Positions 11,515 through 22,201 of a stretch of 64,000 bases of DNA are shown piece after piece. Position numbers and translations under genes: made by a program. This DNA comes from Chitiniphilus eburneus. GTDB lineage: Bacteria; Pseudomonadota; Gammaproteobacteria; Burkholderiales; Chitinibacteraceae. Below the pieces are notes generated by a model. That model saw nothing but the letters and a program-made list of their open reading frames with translations. It had not been told where the DNA came from and searched no databases. Positions within the stretch are counted from its first letter, which is position 1, and every line of letters starts with the position of its first letter. Location of the stretch: assembly GCF_005048205.1 (NCBI RefSeq), contig NZ_SUMF01000004.1, forward strand, positions 62,001 to 126,000, in the 5' to 3' direction.

Positions 11515-11666
11515 GATGATTCCTTCATCGATCGAATGCGATGAAACCAGTATAAGAACCTGCCATCAGCCATCGACCCCGCGCCAGGCAGGGGGACAAG
11601 CCGGGCAATGTCAATTTGACCAAATAGGCCCCTGCATCCTGGGCGCGTCGTAACGCGCCAAAAACA

Positions 11667-11688
11667 AAGGCCCCGCGAACGGGGCCTT
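11667..11688 (-). terminator. Intrinsic terminator of the second ChbG-like gene
   Basis: aaggccccg (11667-11675) and cggggcctt (11680-11688) form a 9-bp stem around cgaa. On the minus strand it is followed by TTTGTTTTTGG. Confidence 0.88.
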
Positions 11689-11704
11689 CATGGGTGGGGT
11701 GGAA

Positions 11705-12604
11705 TCAGGCGCGCAAGGCATCGCGTAGCGCGCGCATGCCCACCAGCTTGAAGCCACGTCGTTCGATCTCGGCGGCGAACGCGGCATCCGCCAGCAGCGC
11801 GCGGTCGGCGACGCGCGTTGGCCAGTCGGGCGCCAGCGCGCGCAACTCCGGTGTGTCGTCCGCCGGATGCCCCACCAGGCAATGCACGCCGGGTCCGCAT
11901 TCGTCCAGCCAGTTGCAGGCCCAGCCCAACCGCTCCGCCGGCGTGAGCATGCGGTTGAAGGGCAGCACCTCCCAACGGTCGATCAGCACGGCGTCACCCG
12001 CTGCCGCCGCCGCGCTTGCCTGCCGGGCGATGTCCTGCGCCCATTCATCGCTGATGACGCCCAGGCGCGCGATTTCCGCCGCGTCGTCGAGCAATAGCGG
12101 CGGCAGGCGGTGGGTACGGCACAGGTCGAGATAGACAGTGGCCAGTGCGGGGTGGAACAGCGTCAGCATGTGGCTGTCGAGGTGGGTGAGCTCGATGCCC
12201 AGCGCCTGCGCGCGCGCCACCTGCGCCGCCAGCTCGCGCGCCGCCGCGTCGATATCGAGCGCAGCATGCGTCGGCTTGGCCTTGGGATGGAAATACCCGT
12301 GCGCGTCGACCAGGCCGCTCTCGGGTGCGTTGCCGGTCAGCGGTGCCCAGCGATAGCGCGCAAACTCGCAGTTGAGTGTCAGGTGCAGCCCCAGATCGGC
12401 GCGCTCGCCGTACTCACGGGCAACTTCGGCCGCGTAGGGAAACCAGCCACAGGGCGCCATGGCGGAGGCCGAGGTCAGCAAACCGAAGTCGAGCAGCGCA
12501 CGCCAGCTGGAGACGGTGGCTTCGCACATGCCGATGTCGTCAGCGTGCAGGATCAGGACGCGGTCGGTCACCGCAAAACCCAGCCGTTCTTGCAGAGTGC
12601 TCAT
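11705..12604 (-). CDS. ChbG/YdjC/HpnK-family polysaccharide (oligosaccharide) deacetylase, copy 2
   Basis: This 299-residue paralogue of the 10615 gene has the same start (MSTLQERLGF), the motifs HADDIGMC, DLGLHLTLNCEF, ELTHLDSHML and GVHCLVGHPADDTPELRAL, and a nearly identical C-terminus (GFKLVGMRALRDALR). ATG 12602-12604 is chosen because it aligns with copy 1; an upstream in-frame start at 12679 would add 25 residues with no counterpart. The pair looks like a tandem duplication followed by divergence, mostly in residues 90-230, which could reflect different substrates. Confidence 0.9.
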   Translation of the reverse strand: MSTLQERLGFAVTDRVLILHADDIGMCEATVSSWRALLDFGLLTSASAMAPCGWFPYAAEVAREYGERADLGLHLTLNCEFARYRWAPLTGNAPESGLVDAHGYFHPKAKPTHAALDIDAAARELAAQVARAQALGIELTHLDSHMLTLFHPALATVYLDLCRTHRLPPLLLDDAAEIARLGVISDEWAQDIARQASAAAAAGDAVLIDRWEVLPFNRMLTPAERLGWACNWLDECGPGVHCLVGHPADDTPELRALAPDWPTRVADRALLADAAFAAEIERRGFKLVGMRALRDALRA

Positions 12605-12763
12605 CTCGAATGCCTCGTGAATAGGGGAATCGGCCCAGTATACGAAGCCGGCATCGGCTGCGACCGCTCCGGCCGACACCCCGCAAGCTGGGCAAAATCA
12701 TGCCACCCCATGAGGGCGAGTCGCCCTTCGAACATGGGTCGAAAGCCGATCCGTCCCAGGAAA

Positions 12764-15316
12764 TCAGCGGTTGAGCAGGCGTTCGATCGTGCTGCGCATC
12801 CGCGCCAGATCCAGTGGCTTGACCAGGAAGGCATCCATGCCCGCGTCGCGGCACAATACTTCGGCCTCGCCCTGGGCATTGGCCGTCAGCGCCACGATGG
12901 GGCAGTACTGGCTGGCCGGTTCGGCACGCAGGCGGCGCGTGGCCTCCAGGCCATCCATCACCGGCATCTGCCAATCCATCAGGATCAGGTCGAACGGCTC
13001 GCGCCGCACGCAGGCCAGCGCCTCTTCGCCGTTTTGGGCCACCACCACCTCATAGCCATACTGTTGCAGATAGCGCTGCACCACCCGCTGGTTCACCGGA
13101 CTGTCCTCGGCCAGCAGAATGCGCCGGCTGGCGCCACGCACTGGCGGCGGCTCGACATTGTCCTGTACCGCCGTGCCCACCAGCAGATTGCGGAGCGACC
13201 GGACCAGCCCTGTCCTGCCGAGTACCGGTTTTGGCAGGTAACACACGCCTTGCTCGGAAAAACGTGGCAGATGCCAGGCCAGCACCACCTGCGCCAGCGC
13301 GGCGGCCGGCCGGTCGTCCTCGTCGCACAGCACGACATCGGCCTCATCGGGGGGTACCCAGAGCACGCCTGCCTTGCTCAGGTAACTTTCGATCTCGGCC
13401 CGCCACGGCGATTCGCCATGCCATGCCAGTTTTCGCCCATTGAGGAAATCGAGCGTTTCCGGCCACGGCTCCCAGTGCAGCGCCCAATCCTTGCCGGGAT
13501 CGGCGGGGGCGCCAGGCAGGCGGAACCAGAAACGCGACCCCATGCCCGGCGTGGACTCGACATCGATGTCCCCGCCCATCATTTCGATCAGCAGCCGACA
13601 GATCGCCAGGCCCAGGCCGGTGCCGCCGTAGCGCCGGGTGGGGCCGCTTTCCGCCTGGTAGAAGCGCTGGAACAATTGGTCACGCTTGCCGGGTTCGATG
13701 CCGATGCCGGTATCCGTCACTTCGAGACGCGGTTCGCCATGGCTCATCAATAGCTTCACCACGACTTCGCCCTGCTCGGTGAACTTGATGGCATTGCCGA
13801 TCAGGTTCACCAATACCTGCTTAAAGCGCAGCGGATCGCCCAGGTAGCCGGGATTCAGGTCCGGATCGACCTGCAACCGCAGCGCCAGCCCTTTTTCCGC
13901 AGCGTGCGCCGCCAGCATGGCGCACGCCTGGGCGGTGATCGAACGCAGGTCGAAGGGACGCCGGGCCAGCGTGAGGCGGCCCGCTTCGATCTTGGAAAAG
14001 TCGAGCAGATCGTTGATCAGTGCGAGCAAGGCCTCGCCCGAATGCGCGATGCTGTCGACGTACTCCTGCTGTTCATCCACCAGCGGGGTTTCGCGCAGCA
14101 GTTGCAGAAACCCGAGGATGCCATTGAGTGGAGTACGGATTTCGTGGCTCACGGTGGCAAGGAACTCGCTCTTGCTGCGATTCGCCGACTCCGCCACGTC
14201 GCGCGCACGCTCCAGCTCCGCAGCCTGCTCGAACAGTTGCTGATTCAGCAAACGCGTTTCCTGCTCCGCACGCTTTACCCGGATCAGCTGCGCCAGGATC
14301 GACGCGAACAGTTTGAGCACCTCGCGCTGATACGGTTGCAGCGCCCGGCGGCGTAGATAGTTATCGCAGGCGATCCAGCCGACGAACTCGCTGTCGATCC
14401 ACAGCCCCGCCAGCGCATTCCAGCCTCGCCCGACCACTACCTTGTTGTAATAAAGCGGCGCATCCTCGTTGACCACCACGTTGTCGCGCTTGCGGTAGGC
14501 CTCCTGGAACATCGGATGCGTGGGCAAAGCGCTCTTGAACCAGTGTTCGTCGGTGAGCGCGCCGTTGTTGTCGGTGCCATAGGTGCCGGACATGGTCTGG
14601 CGGCCGGGGTCCACTTCGAAGACCGCCATCCGGTCGAAATCGAGTTCGGTGATGCCGGACGCCACGGCGGCTCGGTAGAGCGCATCCAGATCCGGCGCCT
14701 GGGTCAGCGTCAGCGTCACGCCGTGCAGGCTTTGCAGCAGGGCGCGGTACTCTTCGGCGCGGGTCAGGCTGGCCTGCAGGTGCGCGGTCAGCTCATCCAG
14801 CGAGCCCCCCTGCCCTTGTCGGTATGCCTGCCAGCGCTCGGCCAGCAAGTGCGCCAGCGCTTCGCACTCCAGCCGGAACGCGGCGCCATCGAGCACCATG
14901 CTGACATGGACGACGTCGGTCACATCGGCATATAGGATGCCGGCCATGCCGGCCTCGGTATACAGCGGCAGGATCAATCGATAGAGCGGGCCTTGCGGCG
15001 TCGCGTCGCTCCAGATTTCCTGCGACGCAAAATTGGCGGCGTGCAGCGACACCGCCGGTTCGCGTAACTGCCAGTCCAACTCTTCGCCCGCCACGCCGTA
15101 GAAATCGGCCGGCCGCTGCGGCTCGGCGAACGAAAGCGCGCGCTGCCCGGCCATGGCCTGGGCGTGGATCATGCTGTGTCCATCCATCGGCAGCGCCAGC
15201 AGCACGCGCTTGGCCTTGAACGCGGCCAGCGCGTGATCGACCAATGAAGCGGCGAACGCGCTCCATTCGGGGATGCGCGTCAGGATATCGAGCTGGAAAT
15301 GGGAAACCGTGGTCAT
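12764..15316 (-). CDS. Hybrid sensor histidine kinase/response regulator
   Basis: From ATG 15314-15316 the protein has about 850 residues and no clear membrane segment, so it is probably cytosolic. Order: an unassigned N-terminal sensory region, a GAF-like domain (about 175-340, with an [15 protein letters not shown] core), a coiled coil, and HisKA with the phospho-acceptor His near residue 390 ([13 protein letters not shown]). HATPase_c follows ([32 protein letters not shown]). A linker with VVLCDEDDR leads to a C-terminal receiver with the phospho-Asp near 779 ([14 protein letters not shown]) and a TANAQGEAE switch. An earlier in-frame start at 15418 is possible. No cognate output gene is next to it. 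Confidence 0.92.
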   Translation of the reverse strand: MTTVSHFQLDILTRIPEWSAFAASLVDHALAAFKAKRVLLALPMDGHSMIHAQAMAGQRALSFAEPQRPADFYGVAGEELDWQLREPAVSLHAANFASQEIWSDATPQGPLYRLILPLYTEAGMAGILYADVTDVVHVSMVLDGAAFRLECEALAHLLAERWQAYRQGQGGSLDELTAHLQASLTRAEEYRALLQSLHGVTLTLTQAPDLDALYRAAVASGITELDFDRMAVFEVDPGRQTMSGTYGTDNNGALTDEHWFKSALPTHPMFQEAYRKRDNVVVNEDAPLYYNKVVVGRGWNALAGLWIDSEFVGWIACDNYLRRRALQPYQREVLKLFASILAQLIRVKRAEQETRLLNQQLFEQAAELERARDVAESANRSKSEFLATVSHEIRTPLNGILGFLQLLRETPLVDEQQEYVDSIAHSGEALLALINDLLDFSKIEAGRLTLARRPFDLRSITAQACAMLAAHAAEKGLALRLQVDPDLNPGYLGDPLRFKQVLVNLIGNAIKFTEQGEVVVKLLMSHGEPRLEVTDTGIGIEPGKRDQLFQRFYQAESGPTRRYGGTGLGLAICRLLIEMMGGDIDVESTPGMGSRFWFRLPGAPADPGKDWALHWEPWPETLDFLNGRKLAWHGESPWRAEIESYLSKAGVLWVPPDEADVVLCDEDDRPAAALAQVVLAWHLPRFSEQGVCYLPKPVLGRTGLVRSLRNLLVGTAVQDNVEPPPVRGASRRILLAEDSPVNQRVVQRYLQQYGYEVVVAQNGEEALACVRREPFDLILMDWQMPVMDGLEATRRLRAEPASQYCPIVALTANAQGEAEVLCRDAGMDAFLVKPLDLARMRSTIERLLNR

Positions 15317-15468
15317 GGACGCGTCGCCAGGCTGGGCTGCGGGAGCTTCATCATAATCGCCCGCGCCAACACCGGGTTTGGCATGGATCGAATTGTTGCA
15401 TCCGAACAGCGGCGGCACGTGCGCGCCGCCCGGTATAATGCGCGGTTTCCCAGATCCACGCCCCGGCC

Positions 15469-17004
15469 ATGACCCGCATCGCCCACATCGAATCGCTGGA
15501 CCACGAAGGTCACGGCGTCGCCCACGTAGACGGCAAGACCATCTTCATCGACGGCGCGCTGCCCTTCGAGCAGGTGACCTATAACACCTACCGCAAGAAG
15601 CCCAGCTTCGAGAATGCACAGGTACAGCAGATCGTGGTCGAAAGCCATCTGCGCACCACGCCACGCTGCCCGCACTTCGGCGTGTGCGGCGGCTGCTCGA
15701 TGCAGCACATGGAGTTCAACGGCCAGGTGGCCGCCAAGCAGCGGGTACTGGAAGACAACCTCGCCCGCATCGGCAACGTAAAGCCAGAAATGATGTTGCC
15801 CGCGATCTACGGCGCCCCGTGGGGCTACCGCCATCGTGCGCGACTATCGGTGCGGCTGGTGCCCAAAAAGGGCGGTGTGCTGGTGGGCTTTCACGAAAAA
15901 CGCTCCAGCTACATTGCCGACATGACCGAATGCCACGTGTTGGTGCCGCACGTGGCGAAACAATTGCCGGCGTTGCGCGAACTGGTGGCCAAGCTGTCGA
16001 TCGCCACCCGCATGCCACAGATCGAAGTGGCCGTCGGCGCGCGAGTGACCGTGCTGGTATTCCGCAACATGGATCCGATCAGCGCCGAAGACGAAGCGCA
16101 TTTCAAAGCCTATGCCGACACCTGGAACGTACAGATCTGGCTACAGCCCAAAGGCCCGGACACCGCTTACCCGCTCTACCCGCTGGATGCGCCGGCGCTG
16201 ACCTACGACATGCCCGAGTTCGCCATCGACATGCCGTTCAAGCCCACCGAATTCACCCAGGTGAACCACGCGGTCAACCGCGTGATGGTGGAACGCGCCA
16301 TGGCCCTGCTCGACCCGCAGCCCGGCGAGACCATCGCCGACATGTTCTGCGGCCTGGGCAACTTCACCCTGCCGATCGCACGTCGCGGCGCCAGGGTGCT
16401 GGGCATGGAAGGCAGCCCGCAATTGGTGGAGCGCGCGTTCGAAGGGGCGCGGCACAACAACCTGTCGCATCTGACCGACTTTGCCGTGGCCAACCTGTTC
16501 GAGATGACCGAGGAATGGCTGGACAAGCTGGGTCGCTTCGACAAGATGCTGATAGACCCGCCGCGCGACGGCGCGATGGAACTGGTGAAGTCGATCAGCC
16601 CCGAGCACGGCCCGCAACGTATCGTCTACGTATCCTGTAGCCCCTCCACCCTGGCGCGCGACGCCAACGTGCTGGTCAACGTAAAGGGCTACAGCCTGAA
16701 GGCCGCGGGCGTGATCAACATGTTCCCGCATACCGCGCATGTGGAATCGATCGCCTGGTTCGAAAAAACCGGCCCCGGCCTGAGTCGCGAAGAAGTCGCC
16801 GCGCTGGAGGCCGCCAAGGCGGCCCAGCGCGAGGCGATCAAGGCCGAGCAGAAAGCCGCCGCCGCGGCGGCCCAGGCGGCACGTGCCGAAAAGGAGGCCG
16901 AGCTGGCCGCCGCCCGTGCGGCCAAACGTGCCGAAAAGGACGCGCGCCGCGCGCATTATCTGGCCAACCGCGTGGAACCGGAGACCGGCACGCCGGAGGA
17001 ATGA
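15469..17004 (+). CDS. rlmD: 23S rRNA (uracil-1939-C5)-methyltransferase RlmD
   Basis: The 511-residue protein has an N-terminal TRAM domain (about 1-58). A [4Fe-4S] ligand set follows at C67, C73 and C76 ([10 protein letters not shown]) with C155 in TECHV. The class I methyltransferase domain has [15 protein letters not shown] (about 290-304), DPPRDG and the catalytic C390 in [12 protein letters not shown]. This combination defines RlmD/RumA, which uses SAM to methylate U1939 of 23S rRNA. Residues from about 441 to the end form an unusual Ala/Lys/Glu/Arg-rich helical tail ([20 protein letters not shown]). E. coli RlmD is 433 residues, so this tail is the main difference. Confidence 0.92.
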   Translation: MTRIAHIESLDHEGHGVAHVDGKTIFIDGALPFEQVTYNTYRKKPSFENAQVQQIVVESHLRTTPRCPHFGVCGGCSMQHMEFNGQVAAKQRVLEDNLARIGNVKPEMMLPAIYGAPWGYRHRARLSVRLVPKKGGVLVGFHEKRSSYIADMTECHVLVPHVAKQLPALRELVAKLSIATRMPQIEVAVGARVTVLVFRNMDPISAEDEAHFKAYADTWNVQIWLQPKGPDTAYPLYPLDAPALTYDMPEFAIDMPFKPTEFTQVNHAVNRVMVERAMALLDPQPGETIADMFCGLGNFTLPIARRGARVLGMEGSPQLVERAFEGARHNNLSHLTDFAVANLFEMTEEWLDKLGRFDKMLIDPPRDGAMELVKSISPEHGPQRIVYVSCSPSTLARDANVLVNVKGYSLKAAGVINMFPHTAHVESIAWFEKTGPGLSREEVAALEAAKAAQREAIKAEQKAAAAAAQAARAEKEAELAAARAAKRAEKDARRAHYLANRVEPETGTPEE

Positions 17005-17097
17005 TCTCGTACGGCGGGGATGGCGCCAGCGACCATCCGCCCGCCCGGCTGGCGAAATCCCGCACAACAACCATCATCAAGGCCATGGAGGATACCC

Positions 17098-18786
17098 ATG
17101 GCCACCCACACCGTCTTCAACCAGGCCGGCCCGCTGCCCGTCTGCAACCTGTTCCTGACCGACACCCCGCTGGTCGAGGCGCTGGCCCGCAATGGCGCGA
17201 GCTGGGCCCATGACGATCTGGTCGCGCTGGGCGAACGGCTGGGGCAGCCGCTGCCATTCGAACTGGCGCGGCAGGCCGAGCTGAACCCACCGGAACTGCA
17301 CCGCTACGACGCGCACGGGCAACGCATCGACGATGTGCAGTTCGACCTGTCGTGGCACGCGCTGATGACGGAAGTCACCCAAAGCGGCCTGCACAACAGC
17401 CCCTGGGCGCAGCCCGCGGCCGGAGCCACGGTCGCCCGCGCGGCGCGCTTCCTGCTGCACGCCCAAGTGGATGCGGCCAGCCTGTGCCCGGTCACCATGA
17501 CCCACGCCGCGATCCCCATCCTGCAAGACCATGTGGACAGCCTGCCGATCGGGGCCTGGTATCCCGCGTTGTTCTCTATGCAATACGACCCCCGCCCACT
17601 GCCACCGGGCCTCAAGGACGGATTGCTGCTCGGCATGGGCGCAACCGAAAAACAGGGCGGTTCGGATCTGCGGGCCAACACCACGCGCGCACGGCCGGAC
17701 CATGGCAGCGGGCCAGGCCAGCCGTATCGCATCACCGGACATAAATGGTTCTTCTCGGTGCCGCAAAGCGATGCACACGTGGTGGTGGCACAAGCGGATG
17801 GTGGTTTGTCCTGCTTCCTGCTACCGCGCCTGCTGCCCGATGGCAGCCGCAACGCGGTGCGCGTCGAACGGCTGAAGAACAAGCTCGGCAATCGCGGCAA
17901 CGCCAGCGCCGAAGTGGAATTCGACGACGCCCTGGGCTGGCTGGTCGGCGAGGAAGGACACGGCGCACGGCTGCTCGCCAGCATCGCCAATCGTACCCGG
18001 CTCGACTGCGCGCTGGGCAGCATCGGCCTGATGCGCCGTGCACTGACACTGACCATGCACCACGCCCGGCAACGCCAAGCCTTCGGCCGGCCCTTGATCG
18101 AACAACCCCTGATGCGCGCGGTACTGGCGGACCTGGCCCTGGAACTCGAAGGTGCGACCGCCCTGTCGCTACGTCTGGCCGCAGCGTGGGATCGCGACCA
18201 CGATCCCCAGGAGTTTGCGCTCGCCCGCGCCCTGACGCCGGCCGCCAAATACCTGCTCTGCAAACGTGGCCCAGGGTTTATCGCCGAAGCCATGGAAGTG
18301 CTGGGTGGCAACGGCTACATCGAGGAAAGCGATCTCCCCCGCCTGTACCGCGAAATGCCGGTGAACAGCATCTGGGAAGGCGCCGGCAACATCATGGCGC
18401 TGGACGTGCTGCGTGCGCTGGGACACGACCCCGCCACGCTTGTCGCACTGCATGCCGAATTGGGCGCGGCGCGCGGACAGGATCGCCACTACGACGCGAC
18501 GCTGGGTTACCTGGCAACGCTGTTGCACGGCGCCGAACCCGCCACCATGCGCATCGTCAGCGAGCTGCTGGTATTGCTGGCCACCGCCAGCCAGCTACTG
18601 CGGCACGCCCCTGCCGCGATCGCCAGTGCCTGGTGCGCGGCGCGACTGGGCACGCGGCATCAGCAATACGGCGCTTTCAGCGCACAGGAAGCCACCGGGC
18701 TGCTGCTGGAGCGGGCGTGGCGAGCAGGAGGCGATCACCCCAGCGCCAGCGAAGGGCTGGTAGCGGATACGCTAGGGCTGGGGTGA
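17098..18786 (+). CDS. aidB: AidB-like acyl-CoA dehydrogenase family DNA-alkylation response protein
   Basis: The 562-residue product matches E. coli AidB (541) along its length: THTVFNQAGPLPVCNLFLTD at the start, MGATEKQGGSDLRANTTRA, GHKWFFSVPQSDAHVVVAQA, LERLKNKLGNRGNAS-like and EMPVNSIWEGAGNIMALDVL. AidB is a FAD-binding, DNA-binding tetramer of the Ada adaptive response. Its proposed role is to protect DNA from alkylation; its acyl-CoA dehydrogenase activity is weak. ATG 17098 follows ggagga with good spacing and gives the family N-terminus. No ada or alkB gene is adjacent. Confidence 0.92.
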   Translation: MATHTVFNQAGPLPVCNLFLTDTPLVEALARNGASWAHDDLVALGERLGQPLPFELARQAELNPPELHRYDAHGQRIDDVQFDLSWHALMTEVTQSGLHNSPWAQPAAGATVARAARFLLHAQVDAASLCPVTMTHAAIPILQDHVDSLPIGAWYPALFSMQYDPRPLPPGLKDGLLLGMGATEKQGGSDLRANTTRARPDHGSGPGQPYRITGHKWFFSVPQSDAHVVVAQADGGLSCFLLPRLLPDGSRNAVRVERLKNKLGNRGNASAEVEFDDALGWLVGEEGHGARLLASIANRTRLDCALGSIGLMRRALTLTMHHARQRQAFGRPLIEQPLMRAVLADLALELEGATALSLRLAAAWDRDHDPQEFALARALTPAAKYLLCKRGPGFIAEAMEVLGGNGYIEESDLPRLYREMPVNSIWEGAGNIMALDVLRALGHDPATLVALHAELGAARGQDRHYDATLGYLATLLHGAEPATMRIVSELLVLLATASQLLRHAPAAIASAWCAARLGTRHQQYGAFSAQEATGLLLERAWRAGGDHPSASEGLVADTLGLG

Positions 18787-18992
18787 AGTCATGCCCACCG
18801 ATGTGGCCAGAGTCGAAGGCTCGCGCGCCCATGCTAGCGCATAAGAGATAAACACCGTGGTCGCGCGACCGCACACGGCTACCGGGTAGCAAGGCCGTCC
18901 CACTCGGCGGCCCAATCCCGGCTTCATGCCACGCCTGCTCACCGGCGGCAGGTCTGGCATTGCCGTGAATCCATGACAAAAGGAGCATCCGG

Positions 18993-19646
18993 ATGTCCAT
19001 CATCATTACCGCGTTTGAACGGTCCCCCGATGGCGGCAAGGGGCTGGCACGCGATACACGCGTCCGCTGGGCGCTTGAAGAAGTGGGCCAGTCCTATGAG
19101 GTGCGTCTCGTATCGTTCCGCGCCATGAAGGAAGCCGCACATCTTGCGCTGCATCCTTTTGGCCAGATTCCAACATATGAAGAAGGCGATCTCGTGCTGT
19201 TCGAGACCGGGGGCATCGTTTTTCATATTGCTGAACGATATGCAGGTCTGTTACCCGGCGATGCCAATGCCCGCGCGCATGCGATTACCTGGATGTTCGC
19301 GGCACTCAACACGGTGGAGCCGCCCATCCTCGAATTCGCCAACGCGCGACTGCTGGAAGGCGACAAACCCTGGTATGAGGAACGTCTGACCCTGGTGGAG
19401 GATCGCGTATGTCGTCCGTTGAGCCGGCTTTCCATTCGCCTGGACGAAGCCGAATGGCTCGACGGTACGTTTAGCGCGGGTGACCTGATGATGGTGTCCG
19501 TGCTGCTCCGGCTGAAGCCATCGGGCACGCTGAACAGATTTCCGAACCTGGCGGCCTATGTCGCGCGCGGTGAAGCCCGGGCCGCCTATCAGCGGGCTTT
19601 CGCAGCCCAATTGGCAGTCAACACCGGGCAGCCCCCCGCGGGCTGA
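18993..19646 (+). CDS. Glutathione S-transferase family protein
   Basis: The 217-residue product has a thioredoxin-like N-domain (residues 1-80): ALEEVGQSYEVRLVSF, then HPFGQIPTYEEGDLVLFETG, where the cis-Pro IP and the E-T (E/S motif) bind the gamma-glutamyl end of glutathione. An all-helical C-domain follows, with FSAGDLMMVSVLLRL, equivalent to the conserved N-capping box. The first helix has the less common SPDGGKGLARDTRVRW, so the catalytic residue is not obvious. A clear aaaggag lies upstream of ATG 18993. Substrate unknown. Confidence 0.88.
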   Translation: MSIIITAFERSPDGGKGLARDTRVRWALEEVGQSYEVRLVSFRAMKEAAHLALHPFGQIPTYEEGDLVLFETGGIVFHIAERYAGLLPGDANARAHAITWMFAALNTVEPPILEFANARLLEGDKPWYEERLTLVEDRVCRPLSRLSIRLDEAEWLDGTFSAGDLMMVSVLLRLKPSGTLNRFPNLAAYVARGEARAAYQRAFAAQLAVNTGQPPAG

Positions 19647-19967
19647 ATGGCACAACTCCGGGCTGCCGCCACCTGTTGGCGATCGAGTCGAAGCGATGGA
19701 TGCGGGGCCAGTTCAACACGCGGCCCTGGCTCACCGATGATCGAAGCAATTTCCCCGTGATGGCTGGGCTAGCTGAAGTCGATAACGACTGCGGCGGCAA
19801 GTGGGCTCACATGGCAATGATCACCCATCCGGCCTTGTATAACTTTATTAATTCAAAAACAAAAAGAAAGATACAAGAAAGATTATTGACTGCACCGTTC
19901 TGCTCACTCTACAATTTCTTGCTTTTTTGTAAGCAAAAAAATCAGACAAACCACAGAGAGATGAGCA
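19647..19967 (+). promoter_or_regulatory. Gene-free upstream region of the S8 protease with a sigma-70 promoter
   Basis: This 321-bp stretch turns strongly A/T-rich from about 19838. TTGACT (19886-19891) and TACAAT (19910-19915) are separated by 18 bases, which is a good sigma-70 promoter. The leader to ATG 19968 contains agagag at about 19953-19960 as the likely ribosome binding site. Confidence 0.75.
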
Positions 19968-22040
19968 ATGCAGTCGCCAAAACCCCTATTTGCAGCAAGA
20001 ATTCTTGCCCTCGGCACGGCGTTGGTGCTCGGTGCCGCACAGGCCCTGACACCCACCGACCCCGGTCTGAGCTATATGGATCTCTACCTGGGCAGCCAGC
20101 CGGGTGGGATCAATGCCTACGCCGGATGGGATTACCATTTCCAGGGCCAGCCGGTCACCGTCGCCGTCATTGACTCGGGCTACCTGCCGCATCCCGAATT
20201 CGAAAACCGCGTGCTTCCGGGCTACGACCTGGCCAATCAGGGCACGGCGCAGTATCAGTTCCTGACCGGCCCGGATGGCAAGAGCTATCGCTACTACGTC
20301 ATGAGCGGCAACGTGCCGGTGGCGGGCGGCCTGGACACCGACTTCCAGTCGTCGCTGTCGAGCGACAAGATCTGGCATGGCACCAAGGTCGCCGGGGTCA
20401 TCCTAGCCGCCAGCAACCAGACCGGCATCACCGGGCTCAACCCTTCCGCCCGCCTGTTGCCGATCCGGGTCGCCAAGGCCGGCGACTTCGCGCCCAACAC
20501 CGCGGCGCAGGCAATCCGCTGGGCCGTCGGCCTGCCGGTGACCGTCAATGGGGTCGCACTGCCCATCAACCCCAATCCCGCGAGAATCCTCAACCTCAGC
20601 CTGGGCGGCGATGATGCCGTGCCGAACCGCTCCGGCGAGATCGGTTGCAGCGACGAGTACCAGGATGCCATCGACGCCGCCAACCAGACCGGTGCCGTGG
20701 TGGTGGTGGCCGCAGGCAATTACTTCGATCAGGATGTGAAGGAATACATGCCCGCCAACTGCAAGGGCGTCGTGGTGGTGGGCGGCAGCAACCCCTACAC
20801 CGGCGACCGGGCCACCGATATCTCCAGCTTCGGCCAAGGCGTGACCCTCAGCGCGCCGACGGCGGGAATCCACAGCACCACCGCCTTCAAGCCCGCCAGC
20901 GGCGCCACGCAGTACCTGGCAACCTACGAGGCGGCCATTGGTTCGCTGGAACGTGGCGGGCTCAGAGGTACCAGCTTCGCTGCGCCCCTGGTGTCCGGCG
21001 CGCTGGCGCTGATGTTCTCCTATCGTCCGCAGCTCGGCGCGGCCGAAGCGGTCGAGATCCTCAAGACCACCGCCCGCCCTTTCCCCAGTGGTAGCAGTTG
21101 CGCCACCCTCGGCTGCGGCACCGGTGTGTTGAACCTGGGTGCCGCCATGGCGTTGCTGAACCAACGCTACCCGGCCGCCCCGACCTGCGGCCTTTCCGCC
21201 ACCAGCACCACCGTGGCCACCGGCGCCTCCACCACCTTGACAGTCGCCGGCACCGGCTTGCCCTCCGGCGCACGGGCTTACTGGTACGGCACCAAGAACG
21301 GTGCTCAGGATGCCAGCGGCAGCGAGTCCATTGCGGCACCGGGCAGCAGCAGCCTCGTCAACAGCGCCGGCATGCAGGGCACCTACGTGCGCTACGCACA
21401 AATCCGCAATGCCCAAGGGCAGACGATCTGCACCACCGGCAACGTCACCCTCACCTACCAGGCCCCGGTCGTGAGTTGCAGCCTGGCGGCCTCCAAGACC
21501 AACGTCTCCTCGGGGGATTCCATGGTCTTCACCATTTCCGGTAACTACCTGCCGACAGGCGCCCGAGGCTATTGGTATGGCACCAAAAATGGCATCCAGG
21601 ATGCAAACGGCGCCGAGTCGATCCCCGCCCCTGGCAGCAATACCTACGTGAACAGCGCAGGCATGCAAGGTATTTACGTTCGTTACGCGCAAATCCGGGA
21701 TGCCCAGGGTAATACGGTCTGCACCACCAACAACGCCACCGTGACCTATCAGGCCCCGGTCCCGACGTGCTCGCTCAGCGGTCCCAGCGTGGTCGCCCGC
21801 AATGCCAGCTACAGCTACACCGTCAGCGGCAGCAATCTACCGTCCGGCGCTGTGGGTTATTGGTCCGGCACCAAGAACGGCGTCACGGATGCAAGCAACC
21901 AGTACGCGGGGGGCGTCCCCTCGAGCTTCGGCTTCTCGAATGGCGGCTGGGTGGGCAACTACGTGCGCTGGATGAACATCTACTCGCCCTCGGGCTCGCT
22001 GGTCTGCACGACGAACGCAATTTCGACCACCTTGCAATAA
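19968..22040 (+). CDS. Secreted S8 (subtilisin) family serine protease with three C-terminal repeats
   Basis: The 690-residue precursor has a signal peptide (about residues 1-26, ending LGAAQA). A subtilase domain has D69 (VAVIDSGY), H137 (IWHGTKVAG), oxyanion N251 (AAGNYFD) and S336 (RGTSFAAPLVSG). The His motif is HGTKVAG rather than the usual HGTHVAG. After the protease come three Ig-like repeats of about 95 residues (405-498, 501-597, 599-690), each starting TCSL- or SCSL-like, with GARAYWYGTKNG-type cores and a paired C-terminal Cys. These are likely substrate- or surface-binding modules. Extracellular protein digestion is the probable role. Confidence 0.92.
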   Translation: MQSPKPLFAARILALGTALVLGAAQALTPTDPGLSYMDLYLGSQPGGINAYAGWDYHFQGQPVTVAVIDSGYLPHPEFENRVLPGYDLANQGTAQYQFLTGPDGKSYRYYVMSGNVPVAGGLDTDFQSSLSSDKIWHGTKVAGVILAASNQTGITGLNPSARLLPIRVAKAGDFAPNTAAQAIRWAVGLPVTVNGVALPINPNPARILNLSLGGDDAVPNRSGEIGCSDEYQDAIDAANQTGAVVVVAAGNYFDQDVKEYMPANCKGVVVVGGSNPYTGDRATDISSFGQGVTLSAPTAGIHSTTAFKPASGATQYLATYEAAIGSLERGGLRGTSFAAPLVSGALALMFSYRPQLGAAEAVEILKTTARPFPSGSSCATLGCGTGVLNLGAAMALLNQRYPAAPTCGLSATSTTVATGASTTLTVAGTGLPSGARAYWYGTKNGAQDASGSESIAAPGSSSLVNSAGMQGTYVRYAQIRNAQGQTICTTGNVTLTYQAPVVSCSLAASKTNVSSGDSMVFTISGNYLPTGARGYWYGTKNGIQDANGAESIPAPGSNTYVNSAGMQGIYVRYAQIRDAQGNTVCTTNNATVTYQAPVPTCSLSGPSVVARNASYSYTVSGSNLPSGAVGYWSGTKNGVTDASNQYAGGVPSSFGFSNGGWVGNYVRWMNIYSPSGSLVCTTNAISTTLQ

Positions 22041-22173
22041 AACGCTCCCGCAACAGCGAAGCGGATGCCGGTGGCAGCCGGGGCAAACGAGTGATTCGCC
22101 GCTCGACTTGGCCGTGCCGCCGGCAAGCCCAGACTGACCCATGCACCTGACTCTGACCGATCAGGAAGCGCTT

Positions 22174-22201
22174 GCCCGGCCTTTGGCCGGGCTTTTTTTT
22201 T
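22174..22201 (+). terminator. Strong intrinsic terminator after the S8 protease gene
   Basis: gcccggcc (22174-22181), loop ttt, ggccgggc (22185-22192), then nine T residues (22193-22201). Confidence 0.93.

Noticed and set aside
12110-13753. A 547-codon plus-strand frame across the second deacetylase and the histidine kinase
   Set aside because: It spans two genes and the gap between them on the opposite strand and has a shadow composition.
20403-21692. A 429-codon minus-strand frame antisense to the S8 protease
   Set aside because: The product is Gly/Ala/Val/His-rich without any domain, and the plus strand clearly encodes the protease with all catalytic residues.
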